From Nonomuraea thailandensis (lineage in GTDB: Bacteria > Actinomycetota > Actinomycetes > Streptosporangiales > Streptosporangiaceae), in assembly GCF_024172165.1 (NCBI RefSeq), contig NZ_JAMZEB010000002.1:310001-374000 (forward strand): a stretch of 64,000 bases of DNA. The letters are read 5' to 3'. The position numbers were made by a program, and so were the translations under genes. The notes under the pieces are model-generated. The model saw only the letters and a program-made list of their open reading frames with translations, was not told the origin of the DNA and ran no database searches. Below are positions 23,110-30,004 of this stretch, in pieces (position 1 is the first letter of the stretch; each line of letters opens with the position of its first letter).

Positions 23110-24843
23110 TTAGACGAGTTCCACGGGCTGATCGCGGCTCACCAGCGCCGCGTAGTGGCCGCCCCCGGCCATCAGCTCCTCGTGCGTGCCGCGTTCCACG
23201 ACGCGCCCCTGGTCCAGCACGACGATCTGGTCGGCGTCGCGGATCGTGGACAGGCGGTGGGCGATGGTGATCGTCGTACGGCCCCGCGCCAGCGTGTCGA
23301 GGGCCTGCTGGACGGCCAGCTCCGTCTGCGTGTCCAGCGAGCTGGTGGCCTCGTCGAGGATCAGCACCGGCGGGTCGCGCAGCAGCGTGCGGGCGATGGC
23401 CAGGCGCTGCTTCTCGCCGCCGGAGAAGCGGTAGCCGCGCTCGCCCACCAGCGTGTCGTAGCCGTCGGGCAGCGAGGCGATGTGGTCGTGGATGCGCGCC
23501 GCCCGCGCCGCCGCCTCCAGCTCGTCGCCGGTCGCCGAGGGGCGGGCGAAGCGCAGGTTGTCGGCGATCGAGGCGTGGAACAGGTACGTCTCCTGCGACA
23601 CCACGCCGACGGCGTCGCTCAGCGTCTCGAACGTCAGCTCCCGCACGTCCACCCCGTCGATCGTGACGCGGCCGCCGGTGACGTCGTACAGGCGGGGGAG
23701 CAGGTAGCTCATCGTGGTCTTGCCCGAGCCCGTCTCGCCGACGATCGCCAGGCTCGTGCCGGCGGGGACCGTGACGTCCACGTCGGTCAGCGTGGGGGCC
23801 TCGCCGTAGGAGAAGCCGACGTGCTCGAAGCGGACCTCGCCGCGTACGGCGTCGAGCCGCCGCGTGCCGGGACGGATGTCCACGGGCAGGTCCAGATACT
23901 CGAAGATGCGCCCGAACAGCGCCAGCGAGGTCTGCACCTCGACCCCGAGCCGCAGCAGCGAGACCGCCGGCCTGAACAGGCTCGTCTGCAGCGTGGTGAA
24001 GGCCACCAGCGTGCCCACCGAGATCGACCCGGTGTGGCCGACGGCCCAGTAGATCGCCGCGGGCATGGCCGCCATCACGATCTGGATGGACGACTGCCGC
24101 CACCGCCCGGCCATGCTGGTGCGCACGCCGAGCTCGGCCAGCTCGTCGGAGGCCCTGCCGAAGCGCTCGGTCAGCTCGGCGGAGCGGCCCATCGTGCGGC
24201 CCAGCAGGATGCCGCTGATCGACAACGACTCCTGCACCATGGTGGCGATGCCGGCCAGCTTGTGCTGGCGCTCGGAGGTGATGCGCTTGCGCTCGCTGCC
24301 GACCTTGCGGCTGATCCACACGAACACCGGCAGCAGCACGAGCGAGACCAGGGTCAGCCGCCAGTCGAGCGCGATCATGGCGACGATGGTGGCGATCACG
24401 GTGGTCAGGTTGGAGACCAGGGAGGCGGCGGTCGAGGTGACGACCGCCTGCATGCCGCCGATGTCGTTGGCGATGCGTGACTGCACCTCGCCTGTCCTGG
24501 TCCTGGTGAAGAAGGCCAGGGACATACGCTGGAGGTGGGTGTAGACCGCGATGCGCAGGTCGTGCATCACCCGCTGGCCCACGGTGGTGGAGACCAGCGT
24601 CTGCAGCGTGTCGAACACGCTCGTCGTGACCGCCACGGCGATCATGCCCAGCGCCAGCAGCGTGAGCAGCCCGGCGTCCCTGGCCGGGATCGCCACGTCC
24701 AGCACCTCACGGAGCAGGAACGGCGAGGCCAGCGAGACCAGGGACGACAGCAGGATGAGCGAGGCCACCACGCTCAGGCGGCCGCGGTAGGCGCCGAACA
24801 GCTTGACGATGCGCCCGAGCGGCGCACGGGGTTCCTCCGCCAA
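23110..24843 (-). CDS. ABC multidrug/lipid exporter half-transporter
   Basis: Half-transporter of 577 residues: six membrane helices (about 20-300) fused to an ATPase domain (about 340-570). It probably works as a homodimer. Seen: Walker A GETGSGKTT, the Q-loop in VSQETYLFHASIADNLRF, the signature FSGGEKQR (a variant of LSGGQ), Walker B ILDEATSSLD and switch His IAHRLSTI. The TTG start has AGGAGG six bases upstream. A MarR-family gene is divergent only 69 bp away and is the obvious regulator. The substrate is unknown; drugs or lipids are typical for the family. Confidence 0.92.
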   Translation of the reverse strand: MAEEPRAPLGRIVKLFGAYRGRLSVVASLILLSSLVSLASPFLLREVLDVAIPARDAGLLTLLALGMIAVAVTTSVFDTLQTLVSTTVGQRVMHDLRIAVYTHLQRMSLAFFTRTRTGEVQSRIANDIGGMQAVVTSTAASLVSNLTTVIATIVAMIALDWRLTLVSLVLLPVFVWISRKVGSERKRITSERQHKLAGIATMVQESLSISGILLGRTMGRSAELTERFGRASDELAELGVRTSMAGRWRQSSIQIVMAAMPAAIYWAVGHTGSISVGTLVAFTTLQTSLFRPAVSLLRLGVEVQTSLALFGRIFEYLDLPVDIRPGTRRLDAVRGEVRFEHVGFSYGEAPTLTDVDVTVPAGTSLAIVGETGSGKTTMSYLLPRLYDVTGGRVTIDGVDVRELTFETLSDAVGVVSQETYLFHASIADNLRFARPSATGDELEAAARAARIHDHIASLPDGYDTLVGERGYRFSGGEKQRLAIARTLLRDPPVLILDEATSSLDTQTELAVQQALDTLARGRTTITIAHRLSTIRDADQIVVLDQGRVVERGTHEELMAGGGHYAALVSRDQPVELV

Positions 24844-24912
24844 GTGCTGCCTCCTTTCAGATGTCCACTCAAACAGAGGTTAGCTCATAATTGTTCCGCT
24901 AGACTGATCAGC

Positions 24913-25332
24913 ATGGAAGAAAAGGAGCTCTCCGAGCTCTTGTTCCTGGTCGGCAAGCGGTTGCGGCACGGCTACAGTCATCGGCTGGTGCCGCTGGGGC
25001 TCAACCCCGGCCAGGCGCGGGCACTGCGGGCGGTCGCCGAGGCCGAGCGGCCCATGCGCATGGTCAGGCTCGCCGACGAGCTGCGCATCGTGCCCCGCTC
25101 GCTCACGCCGGTCGTGGACGCGCTGGAGGAGGCCGGGCTGGTGCGCAGGGAGGTCGATCCGGCCAACCGCCGCTCGACCCTGCTCGTGATCACGCCCGAG
25201 GGCCGGGACATGGCGGAGCGGGCCCGCGACGCGCGCAGGCAGGCGGGGGAGGAGTTGTTCGCGGTGCTCTCGCAGGATCAGCGCGACCAGCTCGGCGAGC
25301 TGCTGATGCTGGTGGACGCCCAGTTCAGGTGA
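24913..25332 (+). CDS. MarR-family regulator of the ABC exporter
   Basis: Winged-helix regulator of 139 residues: dimer helix at the start (ELSELLFLVGKRLRHGYSHR), recognition helix in RMVRLADELRIVPRSLTPVV, wing GLVRREVDPANRRSTLLVIT, and a C-terminal dimer helix. It is divergent from the ABC exporter, and the 69-bp gap would hold a shared operator, although I find no clean palindrome there. The ATG has no ribosome site, but TAGACT (24900-24905) ends seven bases before it, so the mRNA is probably leaderless. Confidence 0.88.
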   Translation: MEEKELSELLFLVGKRLRHGYSHRLVPLGLNPGQARALRAVAEAERPMRMVRLADELRIVPRSLTPVVDALEEAGLVRREVDPANRRSTLLVITPEGRDMAERARDARRQAGEELFAVLSQDQRDQLGELLMLVDAQFR

Positions 25333-25371
25333 TCAACCCGAGGCCGGTGGACGCCCGGTCGGGGTGACCAG

Positions 25372-25470
25372 GCCGATGTCGGGACGCCCGGTTCGGCAGA
25401 TCAGGCCGGTGCCGGGACGCCCGGTTCGGCAGATCAGGCCGGTGCCGGGACGCCAGGTCCGGAAGATCAG
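25372..25470. repeat. Three 33-bp tandem repeats
   Basis: Three head-to-tail 33-bp copies (25372-25404, 25405-25437, 25438-25470) with a shorter degenerate copy before them (25343-25371). Each begins GCCGGTGCCGGGACGCC and ends AGATCAG. Each full copy can form CCGGG-CGT-CCCGG on the minus strand. They fill the gap between convergent genes, where a series of weak hairpins may end transcription. Confidence 0.85.
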
Positions 25471-26468
25471 GCCGACGCGGCGAGCGTGCCGCCGACGACC
25501 GTGCCCAGGCACGGCGGCTCGGCCAGCAGCGCGGAGTACGGATACCGCCCGCGCGCGTCGTAGACCGCGAAGTCGGCGCGGGCGCCGGGGGCCAGCGCCC
25601 CGATGCGGCCCCTGCCCCGGTCCAGGCCCAGCGCTCTGGCCCCGCCCAGCGTGGCGGCCTCCACCAGCCTGCGGTCCAGCCCGCGCGGCCGCAGGCCGAG
25701 CCCGCGCACGTGCCGCCGCACGGCCGCGGCCAGCCCGAGCGGCCCGGAGGCCCCGGTGTCGCAGAAGGCGACGACGTTGCCCTCCTCGATCAGGGCCAGC
25801 GCGTCCTCGGCGGCCGGGCACAGGGCCACCACGGTCCTGCGCAGCCGCAGCAGCTTGCGCTCGCCCGGGTCGAGCGGCCTGGCGCACACCACGTGGCACA
25901 GCGGCCCCAGCACCCCGGCCTCGTCCAGCGCCGCGGGGGAGTGCCGGTCCAGGTCGACCAGCAGGCGCAGCCCGAACGTCCTGGCCAGTACGGAGACGTC
26001 CTCCAGCACGAGGGGGTCGCGGGTGTGCACCGCGATCCCGACCGCGCAGGGCCGGTCGATCTCGCGGATGGCGGTGATGACGGCGTCCCGCTCGCTGTCC
26101 TCCCACTCCTGCTCGCTCCGGCTGGTCACGGCGACGTACGAGATGCCGGGGAAGTCCGGGGGATCGGCCAGGTCGGACACCACGCGGGCGCGGGCGGTCA
26201 CCCCCGGCGCGGCGGACGGGACGGCCGAGCACGCGTCCACCAGGCCCGCCACGATCATGCCCCACCAGCGCACCTCATCGGCGGCCGGGTAGGAGGCCAG
26301 CAGCTCCGCGCGCGGGCCCACGGCGAGCACCCGCTCGCCGCGCGTGGCCACCGCGCCGTCACGCACCGGATCGGCGCACACGGGCAGGACGATCGGCGCG
26401 GAGTGGATCACGACCGGCGCGGGCGCGCGCCTGCCCATCATCGGCCTGGCACGCTTCGCGGACGGCAT
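25467..26468 (-). CDS. Amidohydrolase-like protein without metal ligands
   Basis: A 333-residue protein with the composite beta-sandwich plus barrel fold of amidohydrolases: N-terminal strands (GAVATRGERVLAVGPRAELL), the barrel, and the closing segment ARALGLDRGRGRIGALAPGA then ADFAVYD. The usual metal motif GFVDxHxH reads GLVDACSAVP here, so both His ligands are lost; the later barrel histidines are not obvious either. It is probably a non-hydrolytic relative of the imidazolonepropionase/cytosine-deaminase type. The ATG at 26468 follows GGGGAG. It lies 63 bp downstream of the PucR-type gene and may be in one transcript with it. Confidence 0.75.
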   Translation of the reverse strand: MPSAKRARPMMGRRAPAPVVIHSAPIVLPVCADPVRDGAVATRGERVLAVGPRAELLASYPAADEVRWWGMIVAGLVDACSAVPSAAPGVTARARVVSDLADPPDFPGISYVAVTSRSEQEWEDSERDAVITAIREIDRPCAVGIAVHTRDPLVLEDVSVLARTFGLRLLVDLDRHSPAALDEAGVLGPLCHVVCARPLDPGERKLLRLRRTVVALCPAAEDALALIEEGNVVAFCDTGASGPLGLAAAVRRHVRGLGLRPRGLDRRLVEAATLGGARALGLDRGRGRIGALAPGARADFAVYDARGRYPYSALLAEPPCLGTVVGGTLAASA

Positions 26469-26531
26469 CCCCACTCCCCGTCAAGAATTAGCCCTCAGAG
26501 CATTAAACGTGAAGCTGAGACATCACCGCAA

Positions 26532-27701
26532 TCAGGACGAACCATGTGAATCCCTAGGTAAGTAGCGCCCCGAGAGCCGCGCGAGCTTGAGACTGAGGTG
26601 CAGCGCCAGCCGCTCGCCGCCGTCCTTCAGATCCGTCCGCGCCAGCTCCTCCACCCGCTGCAGCCGGTAGTACAGCGACGTGCGGTGCAGCCGCAGCGCC
26701 CGCGAGGTCGCCACCGCGCTGCCCGCCAGGTCCAGATACGTCTCCAGCGTCTCCAGCAGCGGCAGGTACTGAGCGTCGCCGAGCAGCCCTTCGAGCCCGG
26801 GGTGCAGCTCCTGGTCGGGCAGCTGGGTGAGCATCCGGTACACGCCCAGCCGGGCCCACTCCGCCGTCCGCCCCAGCCCCGGCACCCGCGCGGCCACCTC
26901 GGCCGCGTTCCGGGCCTCCCGGTACGACCCCGCCGCCCGCGCCAGCGCCGGGCTCGGCCGGCCGATCCCCACCACCACCGGCACCGGCATGGCCGCGTGC
27001 AGGTCGTCGGCCGGGACCGGCGGCCCGGCGGTGAGCAGCACGGCGTGGTCGTAGCGCACCAGGTGCAGCGGATGGTGCCCGCTCAGCCGCCGCCGCAGCG
27101 CCAGCAGCCCCTGCTCCAGCGCCAGCCTGAGCGCGTCGTCCGGCTCGGCCGTGCGCGGCCTGGCCACCTGCACGCTGACGGGTTGCGCCTGGGGGAACGC
27201 GCCCGCCTCGATGAGCTGCTCGGCGGCGTCCTTGGCGGCCTCCCGGTCGCCGAGCAGCAGCCCGGTGACCGCCTCCAGCTCCCGGTGCGAGGCCAGCCCG
27301 CTGGCCAGGCTCTCGTGGAACAGCGCCAGGGCCAGCCCGGGCGCGGCGGCCGCCGCCTCGGCGACGCCGGCGTCCGTCATGGCCGGCTCGGCGTCGATGA
27401 GCCACAGGAACCCGAGCAGGCCGTCCGCGTGCCTGATCGGCACGCAGACGCGCGGCAGCAGCCCCAGGTGCGGGGCGCCGGGCGTGCGCAGGGGCCCGGT
27501 GGCCTCGTGGATGCCCGCCGTCCGTAACCACTGCCGCACCTCGGGCACGGTGTGCCGGCGCAGGATCGAGTCGCGCCGCACGTCGTCCATGGCGCCGCTC
27601 TGCTCGCTGTACGCCACGACGCGCTGGACGCGGTCCTCCAGCAGGAGAGGGCGGTCGAGCCGGGCGGCGAGCTCGTCAACGGTCCGCTGGAGATCCGCCA
27701 C
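26532..27701 (-). CDS. PucR-family transcriptional regulator
   Basis: A 389-residue regulator. The N-terminal half is a GAF-like sensor region (LLLEDRVQRVVAYSEQSG, VCVPIRHADGLLGFLWLIDA). The C-terminal half has a GGDEF-like middle and the HTH_30 domain typical of PucR/CdaR proteins (LLETLETYLDLAGSAVATSR, LRLHRTSLYYRLQRVEEL). Such proteins sense small metabolites such as purines or proline. The GTG at 27701 has AGAGG seven bases before it and is preferred to a TTG ten codons upstream. It is divergent from the M6 protease gene; the gap carries CGTCAAT boxes that could be its sites. Confidence 0.85.
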   Translation of the reverse strand: MADLQRTVDELAARLDRPLLLEDRVQRVVAYSEQSGAMDDVRRDSILRRHTVPEVRQWLRTAGIHEATGPLRTPGAPHLGLLPRVCVPIRHADGLLGFLWLIDAEPAMTDAGVAEAAAAAPGLALALFHESLASGLASHRELEAVTGLLLGDREAAKDAAEQLIEAGAFPQAQPVSVQVARPRTAEPDDALRLALEQGLLALRRRLSGHHPLHLVRYDHAVLLTAGPPVPADDLHAAMPVPVVVGIGRPSPALARAAGSYREARNAAEVAARVPGLGRTAEWARLGVYRMLTQLPDQELHPGLEGLLGDAQYLPLLETLETYLDLAGSAVATSRALRLHRTSLYYRLQRVEELARTDLKDGGERLALHLSLKLARLSGRYLPRDSHGSS

Positions 27702-27725
27702 AATCCCACCTCTACGTGGACTTTT

Positions 27726-27805
27726 CGTCAATTGACGGAAACGTGACTACGAGTCTTCCCTACAACTGCTCGGTGATCTCCGTCAATAACGTCTATACCG
27801 TCAAT
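27726..27805. promoter_or_regulatory. CGTCAAT boxes between divergent genes
   Basis: CGTCAATTGACG is a perfect 12-bp palindrome at 27726-27737. The half-site CCGTCAAT recurs at 27780-27787 and 27798-27805, 18 bp apart, the last ending two bases before the GTG of the M6 gene. TATACC (27794-27799) lies eight bases before that GTG and could be its -10 box. The PucR-type protein is the likely ligand of the boxes. Confidence 0.5.
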
Positions 27806-27807
27806 CC

Positions 27808-29934
27808 GTGAACGCCCCGAAGAAGCTGCTGAAGGGTTTGCTGGCAGCCATCGTGCTGATCCCGGTGAGCCTGATGGCGACCCCTGCTTCCGCAGCACCC
27901 CCCGAAGATCCTGAGCACCCGTGGCGGCTGGACCACTGGCCGCAAACGCAGCCCTGGCAGTCGGACACATCCCTCGACGACGCCCCGGCCCTGCGCACCC
28001 GCCCGGCACCGGGCGGCATCAAGCCCATCGACCCGCAGAACTGGGAGAACCCCGACAACATGACGTGGGCGGACTACAAGAAGCCGCCCGGCACCAACTG
28101 GAACGACCCCTCGGTCAAGGGCTCGCAGCGCACCTTCAAGGGCGCGCTCGTCCTGCTCGACTACGCCAACCAGCCGTTCGTGGTGACCCAGCCCAAGGGC
28201 TCGACGGTCTTCGGCAACCCGAGCGCCGAGGCCCACGACATCCCGCGCGAGCAGGTGGCGAAGTTCTACCAGGACTTCCTCAACACCCCGAACGACCTGA
28301 ACAAGGGACACACCATCCACGAGTACTGGATGGAGGACTCCGGCGGGCGGATCGGCGTGGAGCTGACCGGCTTCGGCCCCTACACGATGCCGGGCAAGGA
28401 CCACGAGTACGCCATGGAGTACCAGCGCGGCGCCTGCCCCGCGGGTGACACCTGCACGCGGAACCTGCGCACCGACGGCAACGCCGCCTGGCTCGCCGCC
28501 GTCGGCCCCGACGTGCTCGCCCAGTTCGACTTCGTCTTCTACCTGAGCGCCGGCCAGGACGAATCGTCCACCTGGCAGGAGTTCGGCATGATGAAGTTCC
28601 CCACCAAGGAGGACGTGACCGACGAGTGGGGCCCGCCGGACCCCGCCCTGCCCAACTGGTCGCCGACCCGTTACGTCGAGTGGACCTCCTGGCAGGCCGG
28701 CTCCACGTTCTGGCCCAACGCCCGCTTCGGCGTCGACTCGGTGCAGGCCGAGAGCTCGGGCATGGCGGTCTACGCCCACGAGCTGAGCCACATCATGGGC
28801 ATCGCCGACAACTACAACAACCCCTACGCCACCCCGGTGAACAGGGCCTACACCGGCATCTGGGAGATGCTCAGCCGCGGCAGCTTCAACGGCCCGGGCG
28901 GCCCGCACTCCCGCTGGCTGATCCCGCCCACCGGCGGCGCGTCCATGGGCGCCCACCACATGCTGCGCAACAAGATCAAGCTGGGCATGGTGGACGAGCA
29001 GAACGTGCTGCGGCTCTCGCGCGAGGCACTGGACGAGTCCGGGCTGGTCACGGCCCGCGTCACGGCCCGCTCCGTGCAACCGGGCGAGAACGGGCTGTCG
29101 GGCGTCAACATCTCCTTCGACACCGGTGACAAGAGCCCCGCCTGCGACGTCACCACCGATCCGATGTGCGACGGCGGCGGCTGGGAGAACTACACCGTCG
29201 AGGTCGTGGACCGCATGGGCAGCGACTCCTTCACCCCCGACGCGGGCGTGCTGCTGGCCAAGACCAAGAACGAGGACCGCGGCCCCGGCTGGAAGCTCCC
29301 GGCGTTCGAGTGGGTGATCGACGCCAACCCGCAGGACATCGGCATGACCGACTACGTCCTGCCCGACGGGACCAAGGTGCCGATCACGATCGGCGACTAC
29401 CGGCAGCTCTCCGACGCGCTCTTCCACGCAGGCACCGACTCCGGCAGCGAGTACGAGTACGTCGACGAGGCCAACCGCCTGCACTTCTACATCACCGACG
29501 TGCACCGCAACCGCGAGGGTGAGCTCTCCTACACCGTCGCGATCCGCTCGCTCGACGGCGCGGGCCCGCAGCGGAGAGGGCTGAAGCTGCTCCCCGCGGC
29601 GGGCATCCCCACCGCCAGGAACATCTCCACCTGCAAGTTCCCGCTGTTCAACACCGGCAAGGCGGCCCCGGCCCAGGGGCAGCACCCGGAGGACGTCGGC
29701 GCCTACCTGAAGTCCGACCTCTACCGCCTCAAGGCCGAGGTCCAGGGCAAGGGCTGGACCACCCAGCTCCCCAACGCGCTGGCCTCCGTCGCGTTCGGCA
29801 AGCAGGCGCTCGTGAGCGTCAACGCCGTGCGCGAGGCGGGCGGCGACCGGCTGGCCAAGGTCAAGCTCACCGCCACCTCGGAGAGCGACCCCAGCAAGAC
29901 CATGACGGCCACCTGTCCTGTGATCGGAATCTGA
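27808..29934 (+). CDS. Secreted M6-family zinc metalloprotease
   Basis: Exported protein of 708 residues. The Sec signal peptide is clear (KKLLKGLLAAIVLIPVSLMA, cleavage after ASA near residue 29). The zinc site is HELSHIMGIAD near residue 328: HExxH plus a G-x-x-D continuation as in M6 immune-inhibitor-A-like proteases; IWEMLSRGSF downstream could be the Met-turn. The catalytic part covers about residues 100-390, followed by beta-rich domains up to the end. Two cysteine pairs (CPAGDTC, ACDVTTDPMC) fit extracellular life. The GTG start lacks a ribosome site, so the mRNA may be leaderless. A strong terminator follows. Confidence 0.85.
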   Translation: MNAPKKLLKGLLAAIVLIPVSLMATPASAAPPEDPEHPWRLDHWPQTQPWQSDTSLDDAPALRTRPAPGGIKPIDPQNWENPDNMTWADYKKPPGTNWNDPSVKGSQRTFKGALVLLDYANQPFVVTQPKGSTVFGNPSAEAHDIPREQVAKFYQDFLNTPNDLNKGHTIHEYWMEDSGGRIGVELTGFGPYTMPGKDHEYAMEYQRGACPAGDTCTRNLRTDGNAAWLAAVGPDVLAQFDFVFYLSAGQDESSTWQEFGMMKFPTKEDVTDEWGPPDPALPNWSPTRYVEWTSWQAGSTFWPNARFGVDSVQAESSGMAVYAHELSHIMGIADNYNNPYATPVNRAYTGIWEMLSRGSFNGPGGPHSRWLIPPTGGASMGAHHMLRNKIKLGMVDEQNVLRLSREALDESGLVTARVTARSVQPGENGLSGVNISFDTGDKSPACDVTTDPMCDGGGWENYTVEVVDRMGSDSFTPDAGVLLAKTKNEDRGPGWKLPAFEWVIDANPQDIGMTDYVLPDGTKVPITIGDYRQLSDALFHAGTDSGSEYEYVDEANRLHFYITDVHRNREGELSYTVAIRSLDGAGPQRRGLKLLPAAGIPTARNISTCKFPLFNTGKAAPAQGQHPEDVGAYLKSDLYRLKAEVQGKGWTTQLPNALASVAFGKQALVSVNAVREAGGDRLAKVKLTATSESDPSKTMTATCPVIGI

Positions 29935-29940
29935 GTGAAC

Positions 29941-29974
29941 GATGGGGTACGGCTGGCGCAAGCCGTACCCCATC
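29941..29974. terminator. Terminator, 14-bp perfect stem
   Basis: GATGGGGTACGGCT, loop GGCGCA, AGCCGTACCCCATC. It begins six bases after the M6 protease stop and separates it from the STAND gene. Confidence 0.85.
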
Positions 29975-29983
29975 GGCTTGAAT

Positions 29984-30000
29984 CACCCCCAAAGGGGGTG
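29984..30000 (+). promoter_or_regulatory. Hairpin enclosing the ribosome site
   Basis: CACCCCC-AAA-GGGGGTG: a 7-bp stem with a three-base loop. The 3' arm is the only ribosome site for the TTG start at 30005, four bases on. In mRNA this stem would hide the site, so translation of the STAND protein may be held down unless the hairpin is opened. Confidence 0.5.
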
Positions 30001-30004
30001 TTCG

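Noticed and set aside
25343..25470. CRISPR array
   Set aside because: The 33-bp units are directly adjacent with no unique spacers. The same holds for the 13-bp and 10-bp arrays at 34258 and 41021.
25333..26265. Minus-strand frame that includes the 33-bp repeats as an 11-residue repeat
   Set aside because: It is the +1 frame of the amidohydrolase-like gene with Arg/Gly/Ala noise before the repeats. It would matter only if a frameshift occurred.
27793..29973. Long minus-strand open frame (over 700 codons) opposite the M6 protease gene
   Set aside because: Shadow of the real gene in GC-rich DNA: composition is Val/Gly/Ala/Arg/His noise without any family motif, while the plus strand has a signal peptide and a HELSH zinc site.
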